This document shows, in pieces, positions 16,366 to 24,946 of a stretch of 49,658 nt of DNA (position 1 is its first letter; each line of letters opens with the position of its first letter). Under the pieces are notes generated by a model. That model was not told the origin of the DNA. It ran no database searches and was given only the letters and a program-made list of their open reading frames with translations. The translations under genes were made by a program, and so were the position numbers. The DNA is from a virus: positions 1 to 49,658 of IMG/VR virus record IMGVR_UViG_3300032217_000827; one strand, 5' to 3'.

Positions 16366-17022
16366 ATGCCAATTAATAATGCCCCAGATGCCGCTAGCTA
16401 TCTTGCAGACGACATCGATGCCCGCCCTACACAGGCTACAGCAACATCCACATCAGTTCAGTCTGGTTGGGATGCAGCTGAAACCCTAACCACCTCAAGC
16501 GACTTCCCAACAGAAGTTAAGTTTGAGGAGAACCAGCACCAGGTCTTCAAGTTCCTTGACGAAAATGGTCCGTTCGCTATCTACAAGCAGCACTTCTTAA
16601 AGCAGAAGACAAGCGGTAAACGCTCGTACGTCTGTATCGGTGCTAATTGCCCACTCTGCATCAAGCTGCAGGACCGCCCAGAGAACAAGCGCGCATTCAC
16701 TGTCGTGTCTCTAAACTCTCCGCTAGGTATCCAGCGTCAGATGCTTATTTCAGGTGCACGTCTATATCAGGCTTTGCACGCAGCCCACTACTCACCACAG
16801 GGTCCACTTACAAAGGGATACTGGGCGATTGTGCGCATTGGTAAGGGTCCACAGACTACTTACACCGTAACTCCAATTAAGGAGCGCGACCTAGAGGAAG
16901 ACTGGAAGCTAGATGCAGATGCTGCAGCTGCTTACGTTTCTTCATCTGAGGTTTACTCACGCAACCTAATCAAGGAACACTCGTTCGAGGAACTCGACGA
17001 GATCGCGGATTCACTAATCTAA
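16366..17022 (+). CDS. Probable single-stranded DNA-binding protein
   Basis: 218 residues with AAGGAA ahead of the ATG. The centre has aromatic strands (VFKFLDENGPFAIYKQHFL) and a cysteine cluster (CIGANCPLC near residue 89) that could hold zinc. The C terminus is acidic (EEDWKLDAD, then EELDEIADSLI), the typical tail of phage SSBs that contacts replication partners. It sits just ahead of the DNA polymerase gene. The family call rests on architecture and place rather than a clear signature. Confidence 0.6.
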   Translation: MPINNAPDAASYLADDIDARPTQATATSTSVQSGWDAAETLTTSSDFPTEVKFEENQHQVFKFLDENGPFAIYKQHFLKQKTSGKRSYVCIGANCPLCIKLQDRPENKRAFTVVSLNSPLGIQRQMLISGARLYQALHAAHYSPQGPLTKGYWAIVRIGKGPQTTYTVTPIKERDLEEDWKLDADAAAAYVSSSEVYSRNLIKEHSFEELDEIADSLI

Positions 17023-17033
17023 ATCCAATAGGC

Positions 17034-17064
17034 AATAGGCGGGGACTTGACATCCCCGCCTATT
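17034..17064 (+). terminator. Perfect 12-bp hairpin between SSB and polymerase genes
   Basis: AATAGGCGGGGA at 17034-17045 pairs with TCCCCGCCTATT at 17053-17064 around a seven-base loop. There is no T-run, so it may pause, trim or stabilise RNA rather than terminate fully. Confidence 0.6.
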
Positions 17065-17083
17065 ACGCTATTGTGGAGATATT

Positions 17084-19066
17084 ATGAATATTATTACTAC
17101 TGCCGAACAACTTGCCGAGATGGTAGATTTCTACTTAACTCAAGATGCCTTTGCTTATGACGTTGAAACCGTAGGCCCACGCCGAGGTATGACTCCTGTA
17201 AATGAAGTCCTATGGATTACATTTGCAACTAACGGTCGCTGCGATGTTATCCCTATGGGACATCCACACGGCGACTTTATTGAAGAAGTTTTTCCGCTTA
17301 CCGGTCAAGGTGAAGTGCGCAAAGAAAAGGGATTAACCCTTAGACCTAGCGATTACAGCCGTGACTCGAAGAAAGCCACTAAAGTATTTGGACCTGCTCC
17401 AGAACAGCTGTATCCGGCTGAGGTGTTTAAGGCCCTAGAGCCTTTGATGTTTAATGAAAACATCCTTACCATTGGACACAACCTAGTATTTGACCTTACA
17501 TCAGTTGCAAAGTATTACGGCGGGCGTGTTCCAGCTGGTCCTTACTTTGACACCATGATTGCATCGTTTATTTCTGATAACCGTAATAAAAATAGATGCG
17601 GCCTTGCTGACTGCCTTAAGCGTGAGTTTGGCTATGAGATGGAAAAAGGCGTTGGTAAAGAAGTTGAGGTCTATGACTTTAAAACTGTCGCTAAGTACGC
17701 TTACCTTGATTCAAAGTACACATTCCTGCTATGGAAGTCGCTTTCTCCTAAACTAGAGGCTGCCGACCTTAATCGCGTATTTGCTCTAGAGATGGATGTG
17801 CTGCGCGTGCTCTGCGATATGAAACTTACCGGTGCTGTTATTGATACCGAGTCATTAGAGCAACTAAAGATTGACCTAGAGGCTAAGGTAGACGAGGCTC
17901 GTGGCAACATCTACAAGGCTGCTGGCCGTGAGTTTAACATTAACTCTAATCAGGAAAAGCAAGCATTACTGTACGGACCTAAAGAAGAGGGTGGCCGTGG
18001 TCTAAAGGCTAAGGTGCTTACTACTAAGGGTAATCAAAAGGACAAAGAAGGCTCAGACTTATCTCAGTCAGACTACTCAGTATCTGCCGAAGCATTAGAA
18101 CCGTACAGAGATAAAGACCCGCTTGTAACCGCCCTATTAGAATATGCTGACTACAATAAGTTGCTATCTACTTATGTAATCCCATATCTAGGCGGAGAGA
18201 TTGAGCGCACAACCTCTGGAAAGACCCGCACAGAGACTAAGGAAAGCCTTTTAATCGACGGCCGACTACACGGTGACTTTGTACAGCACGGGGCTGAGAC
18301 CGGTCGTTTTTCAAGTCGTAACCCTAACCTACAGAACGTACCTGCTCCACACACTCCTCACGGTAAAGCTATCCGTAACTTGTTTACAGCGCCTCCAGGC
18401 CACAAGTTAGTTGTAGCTGACTACTCACAGATTGAGCCACGCGTTATTGCGTCATTCTCAGAAGACCCAATTATGATGGACAACTATCTAGAGGGTAGAG
18501 ATATCTATACCACCATCGGTGACACTATGGGTGTAGACCGTAAGGCCGGTAAAGTTCTTGTTCTTGCTATGGCTTATGGTGTAGGACCGGACAAGATCGC
18601 TACATCTATTGGTTGTACCAAGACCGAAGCTAAGGAATTGCTTGACCGATTCGCTAAAGAGTTTCCTGCAATTTCTACTTATCGCTCTAAAGTAATCTCA
18701 GCTACTCGTGCAGGTAAACCTGTTGCTCACATCAAGACCTTAACAGGGCGTCGTCGTTATCTACCAGAGATTATGTCTAGAGATAACGGGGCTCGTGCAG
18801 GGGCTGAACGTCAAGCATTTAATACAAAGATTCAGGGAAGTGCCGCAGATATTATTAAAATTGCTATGGTACGAGCCTGGTCAATGATTCCAAAAGAAGC
18901 TAAGATTATACTTACTGTTCACGACGAACTGGTGCTAACTACCCCAGCAGAACTGGCAGAAGAAACAGCAGAAAAACTGCGCGAGGCTATGGAGGATATA
19001 CAGGTGTTAAAAGTCCCACTAATTGCAGATATTAAGATTGTAGACAAGTGGGGTGAGGCAAAGTGA
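17084..19066 (+). CDS. polA: DNA polymerase I family (A-type) replicative polymerase
   Basis: 660 residues. The 3'-5' exonuclease begins at once (FAYDVETVG near residue 20; later GHNLVFD). Polymerase motif A is ADYSQIEPRVIAS near 445, the finger helix lies near 480-510, and motif C is VHDELV near 612. It lacks the N-terminal 5'-3' nuclease, as phage A-family polymerases usually do. It would be the phage replicase, working with the SSB, helicase and primase encoded here. The start is supported by GTGGAGA. Confidence 0.9.
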   Translation: MNIITTAEQLAEMVDFYLTQDAFAYDVETVGPRRGMTPVNEVLWITFATNGRCDVIPMGHPHGDFIEEVFPLTGQGEVRKEKGLTLRPSDYSRDSKKATKVFGPAPEQLYPAEVFKALEPLMFNENILTIGHNLVFDLTSVAKYYGGRVPAGPYFDTMIASFISDNRNKNRCGLADCLKREFGYEMEKGVGKEVEVYDFKTVAKYAYLDSKYTFLLWKSLSPKLEAADLNRVFALEMDVLRVLCDMKLTGAVIDTESLEQLKIDLEAKVDEARGNIYKAAGREFNINSNQEKQALLYGPKEEGGRGLKAKVLTTKGNQKDKEGSDLSQSDYSVSAEALEPYRDKDPLVTALLEYADYNKLLSTYVIPYLGGEIERTTSGKTRTETKESLLIDGRLHGDFVQHGAETGRFSSRNPNLQNVPAPHTPHGKAIRNLFTAPPGHKLVVADYSQIEPRVIASFSEDPIMMDNYLEGRDIYTTIGDTMGVDRKAGKVLVLAMAYGVGPDKIATSIGCTKTEAKELLDRFAKEFPAISTYRSKVISATRAGKPVAHIKTLTGRRRYLPEIMSRDNGARAGAERQAFNTKIQGSAADIIKIAMVRAWSMIPKEAKIILTVHDELVLTTPAELAEETAEKLREAMEDIQVLKVPLIADIKIVDKWGEAK

Positions 19067-19512
19067 CCTGGCCTATTAGCAACGATGACAGCGCTCCAGA
19101 GATAAATAAAATACCTATTAGTACTTTATTTAGATGGTTTTTATATGACGTCAGTAGTGATGAAGCTCCTAAATACGCTCACTTATTTAACCTAACTCCG
19201 GTAAGCGAAGAGGGCGACCTTAAAGAGCAGGAAGATTCAGACACTAGAATAGGGAATTTAACTGAGGTAGTTCCGCTGTTTAACTTTTACGCAAACGCTA
19301 CTTCAGAGTTTGCTTTTAATTTACACAGGGACAAAATGATTAAACTAGAAGGCATAACAAGTGATATGATTGATGCCTCAGAAGAAGCATTTAAAGAGTT
19401 CTATTATCACATGATTTTTGCTGGGATATTAAGTTCTTTCTCGGCCTTAGCTGAATTAAAGATAATCAAATTAAATGGTACTCATACCAGTATTCAAGAA
19501 GGAGAACTATGA
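19063..19512 (+). CDS. Unknown protein coupled to the polymerase gene
   Basis: 149 residues, GTG start inside the polymerase stop (GTGA). Acidic and mostly helical; a C-terminal helix (YYHMIFAGILSSFSALAEL) is fairly hydrophobic. No motif recognised. Likely an accessory of the polymerase-recombinase operon. Confidence 0.6.
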   Translation: MTWPISNDDSAPEINKIPISTLFRWFLYDVSSDEAPKYAHLFNLTPVSEEGDLKEQEDSDTRIGNLTEVVPLFNFYANATSEFAFNLHRDKMIKLEGITSDMIDASEEAFKEFYYHMIFAGILSSFSALAELKIIKLNGTHTSIQEGEL

Positions 19513-19937
19513 GTAATTGGTGGGCAGATAAGCTAGGTACACCTAGACAGCCACAGTCACAACCACAACCAAGATTACCGGAGCAACAGGTGCCGGTAGT
19601 TAACCCAGGAGTAACTCCGCAGTACCCAGGGTACACTCCTAATCAAGGTTACCCACCGGTAACGCAGCAGCCTCCTTATAATCCAGAATTAGCTGGGCGT
19701 ATGTTGCCTGCTAGTGCTACAAACCCAGGTCGTTGCCCTAACTGTTCCAGCGGTAACTATGGAAAGATGACGCCAGAGACAGCTCCACGTTGCTATGACT
19801 GCGGTTATCCAATCCAACAGTCTGGTTCAGGTATGCCGGGAGTCAGAATTCCAACTAATGGTAACACCGTTACTGCCAAGCAGGTAAGTACTGCAAATAA
19901 CTTTAACCCAGGCACCATTGTAGATAGGATTGGCTAA
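19509..19937 (+). CDS. Pro/Gln-rich protein with a zinc ribbon
   Basis: 142 residues. The first 70 residues are disordered (Pro, Gln, Tyr, Gly). A four-cysteine ribbon follows: CPNC near 76 and CYDC near 96. It resembles phage adaptor proteins that carry a ribbon on a flexible arm. It lies between the polymerase and RecA-like genes, with four-base overlaps. Function unknown. Confidence 0.65.
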   Translation: MSNWWADKLGTPRQPQSQPQPRLPEQQVPVVNPGVTPQYPGYTPNQGYPPVTQQPPYNPELAGRMLPASATNPGRCPNCSSGNYGKMTPETAPRCYDCGYPIQQSGSGMPGVRIPTNGNTVTAKQVSTANNFNPGTIVDRIG

Positions 19938-20950
19938 TGTCACTTCAAAAAGTTCTAGCACAGATTAATAAAAAGTATGGCGATAATACCGTTGTACTAG
20001 CATCAGACGTAGCTGCACCAACTCGTTTCACATCAGGCTCATTGTCGCTAGATATGATTTTGGGTGGAGGTTGGCCAACCAACCAGTGGCACGAGATTAT
20101 TGGTGAAGCAAGCAATGGTAAAACGGCTTTGGCACTTAAGACTATTGCCGCTAACCAAAAGCGTGACCCTAACTTTACAACTATCTGGATTGCTGCTGAG
20201 GAGTGGGTACCAGCATACGCAGAAATGTGTGGCGTAGACCCTACACGCGTTCACGTGTTTACTAGCAATGTCATGGAAACAGCCCTTACAGCGGTTCTAG
20301 AGTTCGTAGAGACTAAAGAAGTAGACTGTGTGATTATTGACTCACTTCCAGCCCTTGTGCCCTCAGCCGAGGACGAGAAAGAGATGGAAGAGTTTACAGT
20401 TGGCCGTGGAGCTATGCTTATGGGTAAGTTCTTCCGCAAGATGGAAAAGGCCGGTAAGCGTGATTTACTAGGTGGCGAACGTCCTTTTATCGGCTTAATC
20501 ATTAACCAGTTCCGCATGAAGATTGGTGTTATGTATGGTGATCCTCGTACCACCCCAGGCGGTGAAGCTAAAAACTACTTCTTCTTTACTCGCATTGACG
20601 TTAAGCGTGACGAGTGGATTGAGATTGGCACAGGTCAGGAAAAGCGTAAGGTTGGTCAGACTATTAAGTTCCAGACTAGAAAAAACAAGTCAGCCCCTCC
20701 GGGACAGACTGCGTTTGTAGACTTCTACTTCGATGATGGTGCAGGAATTGATAAAGGCGAGTATGACTTTGCCAAAGAGATTGTATCTCTAGCTATCATC
20801 AATAAACTTGTTACTCGTGCGGGTGCGTACTACCGTTACTCAGAGCGTCAGTGGCAAGGTGCAGATGCGCTTCTAAACTCGATTAGAGAAGAAGTAGACT
20901 TGCAAGAGCAACTAACTAAAGACGTGATGGGTACCTTAAAGATTGGCTAA
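19937..20950 (+). CDS. RecA-like recombinase
   Basis: 337 residues. Walker A (GEASNGKT) lies near residue 57, with the beta-strand Walker B VDCVIIDSLPALVP near 132. The order TRFTSGSLSLDMILGGGWP ahead of Walker A is typical of RecA. The C-terminal domain is short. It would pair single strands for recombination-dependent replication and repair, together with the nuclease and RuvC-like genes downstream. Confidence 0.85.
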   Translation: MSLQKVLAQINKKYGDNTVVLASDVAAPTRFTSGSLSLDMILGGGWPTNQWHEIIGEASNGKTALALKTIAANQKRDPNFTTIWIAAEEWVPAYAEMCGVDPTRVHVFTSNVMETALTAVLEFVETKEVDCVIIDSLPALVPSAEDEKEMEEFTVGRGAMLMGKFFRKMEKAGKRDLLGGERPFIGLIINQFRMKIGVMYGDPRTTPGGEAKNYFFFTRIDVKRDEWIEIGTGQEKRKVGQTIKFQTRKNKSAPPGQTAFVDFYFDDGAGIDKGEYDFAKEIVSLAIINKLVTRAGAYYRYSERQWQGADALLNSIREEVDLQEQLTKDVMGTLKIG

Positions 20951-21287
20951 ATCCGAAGGACAGAAGCAATCATTAAAGCATGAAAAGCGTCTTGCTAAAA
21001 TCGTCGGAGGTCAACGTAATGTTGCCTCCGGCGCTTTTTGGTTTCGTAAAGGTGATGTAAGGTCTCAGGACCTTTTGATTGAGCACAAGTGGACCGGTAA
21101 GAAGTCGTTTACCCTAAAGTCTAATGTGCTAGAGAAGATAACTACAGAGGCCCTCCTAGACAGCCGTACGCCCGTTCTGGGCATAAGCCTAAATGATGTA
21201 AATTATGTAGTCATGGATGAAAATGACTTTTTGACAATGCGTGAATTTCTGTTACAATGTATAGAGGAGCACACGGAAGAGAAGTAG
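20943..21287 (+). CDS. PD-(D/E)XK-type endonuclease, resolvase-like
   Basis: 114 residues, TTG start overlapping the RecA-like gene by eight bases. KHEKRLAKIVGGQRNVASGAFWFRKGDVR, then LLIEHKWTGKKSF gives the Asp...Glu-x-Lys pattern of small nucleases related to archaeal Holliday-junction resolvases or phage T7-type enzymes (Asp near 38, EHK near 48-50). It probably cuts branched DNA. A strong promoter for the next gene lies within its 3' end. Confidence 0.68.
   Translation: MAKSEGQKQSLKHEKRLAKIVGGQRNVASGAFWFRKGDVRSQDLLIEHKWTGKKSFTLKSNVLEKITTEALLDSRTPVLGISLNDVNYVVMDENDFLTMREFLLQCIEEHTEEK
21231..21258 (+). promoter_or_regulatory. Strong promoter for the WhiB-like gene
   Basis: TTGACA at 21231-21236 and TACAAT at 21253-21258, 16 bases apart, lie inside the nuclease gene. 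Transcription should start near 21265, about 40 bases before the WhiB start. Confidence 0.65.
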
Positions 21288-21306
21288 CTCACTATTAGGA
21301 GATTAC

Positions 21307-21681
21307 TTGTCTAACCCATTTATAAATCTATTCACAGAACCAGACCCTTGGGAATACCAAGCCAAATGTGGTGAGCGAATTTATGATGAAAACACAAAAG
21401 AATATGTGTCAGTTTATGACCCGGACCTTTGGTTTCCGCCTCGTGATAAGGCGCTTTACAAACCAATAGCTGATAAAGCTAAATCAATTTGCTTTGGCCG
21501 TGACGGCAGGCCTGAGTGCCCAGTTAGACTACAATGCCTAATGGCCGCAGATAGGCGAGATGAAGTTCACGGAATTATGGGCGGTATGAGCCACCGTGAA
21601 AGAAACGCTTTAAAACGCAAAGCTAAAAAACAAAAAACAACTTTAGAAGAACTTGCTAAAAAAGCTAGTAGACAATCTTAG
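21307..21681 (+). CDS. whiB: WhiB-like iron-sulphur transcription regulator
   Basis: 124 residues, TTG start with AGGAG six bases ahead. Four cysteines (21, 62, 71, 77) match the WhiB iron-sulphur site (CPVRLQC is the C3-C4 part). GIMGGMSHRERN near 90 is the glycine turn that contacts sigma factor, and a Lys/Arg tail binds DNA. C2 and C3 are normally two residues apart; here they are separated by eight (CFGRDGRPEC), an unusual insertion. WhiB proteins are confined to actinobacteria and their phages, so this marks the host group. It may redirect host transcription. Confidence 0.85.
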   Translation: MSNPFINLFTEPDPWEYQAKCGERIYDENTKEYVSVYDPDLWFPPRDKALYKPIADKAKSICFGRDGRPECPVRLQCLMAADRRDEVHGIMGGMSHRERNALKRKAKKQKTTLEELAKKASRQS

Positions 21682-21718
21682 GAATGTGTGTTATGTTCTT
21701 CCTTGGAGGATATAAAAC

Positions 21719-22594
21719 ATGCCAGAGAAAAAACTAAAAAAGATACCAGCCGGCGCATTGAAGAACTTTGTAGATGCTGGTAAATCAACAACCCGTGTGA
21801 TTAGCAAGGTAGAGCGCTTTGTACTATCACAGCCAATAGATAATTCCAGGTCGTTTAACGGCCTACACCCGTCAGCTATGGTAAGCCAGTACTGGTGCCA
21901 CAGGGCTTCGTACTTTCACTTAAAAGGAAACCACCCTACACCAGAAGCACGTCAGTTTAAGCGTGAACTAATATTTGCACAGGGCCACGGCATCCACGCC
22001 ACTTGGCAGAACTGGTTCCGTGATATGGGCAAGCTGTACGGCGTATGGGAGTGTAAGAGCTGCTTAATAAAAGTCTGGGCAACTAGCCCAGAAAGCTGCG
22101 ACTCCTGTAATACGCTAGGTACTATGAAGTACAAAGAAGTTCCGGTAGAGTACGATAAGCTTATGATTACCGGCCATTCAGATGGCTGGCTAAAAGGATT
22201 TGGCGATGACCTTATGCTGGAGATTAAATCAGTAGGTGCTGGTACCTTTATGTGGTATGACCGGTCTAACTGGTTTGCATCAGACCAAAATTTTGATTCG
22301 GCTTGGAAAAACCTTAAGTCACCGTTTGAGTCGCACGTAGCTCAAGTTCAGTTATATATGAAGGTGCTAGAGTTATCAGGTCGTACAGATGTACCACAAG
22401 AGGCTGTGCTTATTTATGAGGCAAAGCCTACACAGGAAGTAAAAGAGTTTATTGTCCGTAAAGATGATTGGGCTATTCAACCAATCATTGACGGCGCACA
22501 ACTTGTGGTAGACTCACTAGGTAAAGATGTTGCTCCAGACTGTAATGTTGGTGGAGCACTAAAGTGCAAACAATGCGGAGGGTTTAATGAGTAA
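21719..22594 (+). CDS. Cas4/RecB-like PD-(D/E)XK exonuclease
   Basis: 291 residues, GGAGG site ahead. Core motif: GHSDGWLKGF and LMLEIKSVG near 143-167 (Asp...Glu-x-Lys). An inserted ribbon (CKSC, then CDSC near 110-128) and a C-terminal CKQC suggest zinc or an iron-sulphur cluster, as in Cas4 and AddB. HxxE-like residues (FAQGHGIHATWQN) precede it. It probably degrades DNA ends during recombination and pairs with the RecA-like protein. Confidence 0.75.
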   Translation: MPEKKLKKIPAGALKNFVDAGKSTTRVISKVERFVLSQPIDNSRSFNGLHPSAMVSQYWCHRASYFHLKGNHPTPEARQFKRELIFAQGHGIHATWQNWFRDMGKLYGVWECKSCLIKVWATSPESCDSCNTLGTMKYKEVPVEYDKLMITGHSDGWLKGFGDDLMLEIKSVGAGTFMWYDRSNWFASDQNFDSAWKNLKSPFESHVAQVQLYMKVLELSGRTDVPQEAVLIYEAKPTQEVKEFIVRKDDWAIQPIIDGAQLVVDSLGKDVAPDCNVGGALKCKQCGGFNE

Positions 22595-23090
22595 AACAAC
22601 TTTAATTACAAACGACACCAGCAAGTACATCTTGGATATGCTTGATGAGCAAGGTCTGTCAGTAGACCGCGAAACATCTATGCCACGTCCACAGCTTCCA
22701 GCTGATATCACAGAACTAGATGATGAAGACCTAATGCGTTTGTACACGCACTTGTCAGCATATAGTGAATTCTTAGGTACTCAGCTAGCCTGTGCAATTA
22801 TTGATGAAAAAGATGCAGAGCGAAACAGAGACTACGCTGAGTCAGAGGCTATGCTACGTCATCAGACAAGCAATGCTAAGACTACAGTTACTATTATCAA
22901 GGCCCTAGTTGATGGCGACCCTACATTGGGAGATGTTCGTCAAGAAGCTCTGGTTAAGTATTCATACCGTAAGATGCTAGAGACGATGGTAAATAATTAT
23001 GAGCGCAGTACTGCTGTATGTAGCCGTGAGCTAACTCGTAGAACATCCGGCGACAACTTCAAGACCAGAAGTCGTAAGTTTACTGCGTAA
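22587..23090 (+). CDS. Helical protein of the recombination operon, unknown
   Basis: 167 residues, overlapping both neighbours (one base with the next). Largely helical, with an acidic N terminus and a basic C terminus (SRELTRRTSGDNFKTRSRK). Its place between a Cas4-like nuclease and a RuvC-like resolvase suggests a recombination mediator role, without sequence proof. Confidence 0.6.
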   Translation: MSKTTLITNDTSKYILDMLDEQGLSVDRETSMPRPQLPADITELDDEDLMRLYTHLSAYSEFLGTQLACAIIDEKDAERNRDYAESEAMLRHQTSNAKTTVTIIKALVDGDPTLGDVRQEALVKYSYRKMLETMVNNYERSTAVCSRELTRRTSGDNFKTRSRKFTA

Positions 23091-23671
23091 TGGCTAAAGA
23101 TAAGTCATTTGGCTCGGGCCTAAGTCCAAAGGTAGATAACATTGCTATTGGCATAGACCAGTCCTACTCAGGATTTGGATTAACTATATTGAATGTTGAT
23201 AACCCAGATGAGTACTCGACTATTGTATTTAAAGCTGAGCATACGCACGTTGACCGATTAGTTTGGGTGCGAGAAAAACTAAGAAAGCTTTTTGTATTAT
23301 CCGGTGGCTTTAAATCAGTAACAGTAGCTATGGAAGGCTACGCATTTGGTACAACAATGGCACATATGCTAGGTGAACTCGGTGCTGTAGTAAAGCTAAC
23401 CTGCTATGAAGAGTTAGATGGATTTGAGGGCAAATACCCGTACATTATTCCGCCGACTACTTTAAAGAAGTACATCACCGGTAAAGGTACTGGAGTACAA
23501 AAAAACCAAATTTTGCTTAACGTTTACAAGAAGTGGGGCGTAGAGTTTAATGACGATAACGCCGCAGATTCGTATGCTCTAGCTATGCTAGCTGCCGGTA
23601 AGGGCACCCTTGCCTACGAATTAGAAATTCTTGAAAAGATTAAAGGACCTAATTTTAGGGAAAAGCCTTAA
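23090..23671 (+). CDS. RuvC-like Holliday-junction resolvase
   Basis: 193 residues. The RNase H fold signature is present: IAIGIDQSYSGFGLTI with the first Asp near 23, VAMEGYAFG with its Glu near 84, and DDNAADSYALAMLA with the last Asp pair near 158-162. It would resolve four-way junctions before packaging. Coupled by overlapping start and stop codons to its neighbours. Confidence 0.82.
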   Translation: MAKDKSFGSGLSPKVDNIAIGIDQSYSGFGLTILNVDNPDEYSTIVFKAEHTHVDRLVWVREKLRKLFVLSGGFKSVTVAMEGYAFGTTMAHMLGELGAVVKLTCYEELDGFEGKYPYIIPPTTLKKYITGKGTGVQKNQILLNVYKKWGVEFNDDNAADSYALAMLAAGKGTLAYELEILEKIKGPNFREKP

Positions 23672-23820
23672 TGTGGAATGCTTTTAATCAGGAAGTAAAG
23701 AGACACTCATTTGCAATAAAAATGTTTGCGTATTTAATAGCCAGAAGTTATTTGACTATACATAAACAAAACACTAGAATAAACGAGCTAGAAAAAGAAT
23801 TAAAGAAACTGAAGGGCTAA
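23671..23820 (+). CDS. Small basic helical protein
   Basis: 49 residues. Its ATG immediately follows the resolvase stop. One mildly hydrophobic helix (FAIKMFAYLIARSYLTI) is followed by a charged heptad helix ending ELEKELKKLKG, a short coiled coil. Function unknown. Confidence 0.6.
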   Translation: MWNAFNQEVKRHSFAIKMFAYLIARSYLTIHKQNTRINELEKELKKLKG

Positions 23821-23821
23821 A

Positions 23822-23956
23822 ATGCTAGAACTAATCGCAACACTACTTGTGTTTTTATTTATAATTACCCTTGGGGTTCTAGTAGTAACCGGTTTATTTA
23901 TATTTATAGGCACCATTTCTGGTATTGATATTGACACATTCCACGAAGATGACTAA
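23822..23956 (+). CDS. Small membrane protein
   Basis: 44 residues, starting one base after the previous stop. One long hydrophobic segment (about 4-34) could be a single or hairpin membrane span, with an acidic tail (DTFHEDD). Function unknown. Confidence 0.62.
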   Translation: MLELIATLLVFLFIITLGVLVVTGLFIFIGTISGIDIDTFHEDD

Positions 23957-24110
23957 TAAAAATTTACAAGGAACAGGGCACAGCGGATGGTGCATAACCG
24001 GCCATCACAAAAATTGCCCAGAAATAATTAAATTATCAATGGGAGTAGCTACAAAAAAAACCTGTAGTTGCCCCTGCCACACTAAACAAGGAGAACAAAA
24101 TGGCATATAA
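23949..24110 (+). CDS. Cys/His-rich mini-protein
   Basis: 53 residues; ATG at 23949 overlaps the previous gene by eight bases and is favoured over an earlier in-frame ATG lying inside that gene. GWCITGHHKNC and TCSCPCHTK supply five cysteines and several histidines, enough for one or two zinc sites. Function unknown. Confidence 0.6.
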   Translation: MTNKNLQGTGHSGWCITGHHKNCPEIIKLSMGVATKKTCSCPCHTKQGEQNGI

Positions 24111-24534
24111 ACCAGGCGACCCAGGTGATTTTACCAACTGGTCAGAGGCAGCAAAAGAGTATATCCGTAAAGCCGGACCAAGCACAGAAGAACTAAAGCA
24201 GCAGGTTATCCAAGAAAAGTTTGAGGCAACCTTATCTGCCAAATTCCTAGAGGCCGAGGAGCTGCTAGTAAAGAAGCACAAAGATTACGGACCAAAGAAT
24301 ATCAGCGAAAGCCCTGGTGGACCACTGAACGGCCTTAGAGTACGTATGCACGATAAGTTGGCCAGGATTAACCACCTGTATGACAGCGGAGCTACACCTG
24401 AAAACGAGAGCCTACGCGACAGCTTCATAGATATGGCTAATTACTCAATTATTGCCCTTATGGTCCTTGACGGAGACTGGGATAATCGCGATATGGGTAC
24501 CCTGCCGGATATTAAAGAAAATTTGGATTGGTAG
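24100..24534 (+). CDS. DUF1599/Nmad1-like nucleotide-related protein
   Basis: 144 residues with AAGGAG ahead. VKKHKDYGPKNISE, then GLRVRMHDKLARINHL and DSFIDMANYSIIALM follow the pattern of DUF1599 (nucleotide modification-associated domain 1), an all-helical family found in phages and linked to modified-nucleotide metabolism or MazG-like pyrophosphatases. The exact reaction is unknown. Confidence 0.7.
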   Translation: MAYKPGDPGDFTNWSEAAKEYIRKAGPSTEELKQQVIQEKFEATLSAKFLEAEELLVKKHKDYGPKNISESPGGPLNGLRVRMHDKLARINHLYDSGATPENESLRDSFIDMANYSIIALMVLDGDWDNRDMGTLPDIKENLDW

Positions 24535-24600
24535 TAAATTAGGCCTATTTTACCTTTATAGTAGTAACTACGGGAGTAATAACTACAACCAGAGGTAATA

Positions 24601-24882
24601 ATGTCCGAATCACCAGATGATAATGTGTTGCGCGTAAGCGCATCCAGCAACCCGCAGTCCGTTGCGTCTGCAATTGCGCACGCTATTTATGAAAAGGGTA
24701 CCTGTAGAATCCGCGCCGTAGGCGCAGGTCCAGTTAACCAGGCCGTAAAAGCTATTGCAATTGCTAGCGGATACACCGCTCCACGAGGAATCAGCCTAGT
24801 ATGTATCCCAGGCTTCCAGTCAGTAGAGATTAACGGTGAAAACATCAGCGCAATTGTATTTAAAGTAAATTCCGTTAATTAA
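24601..24882 (+). CDS. SpoVS-like (stage V sporulation protein S) protein
   Basis: 93 residues covering a full SpoVS domain: VLRVSASSNPQSVASAIAHA, the AVGAGPVNQAVKAIAIASGY core and the LVCIPGFQSVEINGE strand. The domain is Alba-like and may bind nucleic acid. In Bacillus it affects septation and sporulation. A phage copy is notable; most candidate hosts with this base composition do not sporulate. It has its own AGGTAAT site and a hairpin over its stop codon. Confidence 0.85.
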   Translation: MSESPDDNVLRVSASSNPQSVASAIAHAIYEKGTCRIRAVGAGPVNQAVKAIAIASGYTAPRGISLVCIPGFQSVEINGENISAIVFKVNSVN

Positions 24883-24903
24883 GCATATTTAACTAATTAA
24901 CGG
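24872..24903 (+). terminator. Hairpin over the SpoVS-like gene stop
   Basis: CCGTTAATT at 24872-24880 pairs with AATTAACGG at 24895-24903; it includes the stop codon. There is no T-run, so it may protect the 3' end rather than terminate. Confidence 0.5.
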
Positions 24904-24946
24904 TATCGTTAAAGTATCAACCATCTTAGGCCAAAGAGGTAAATCC

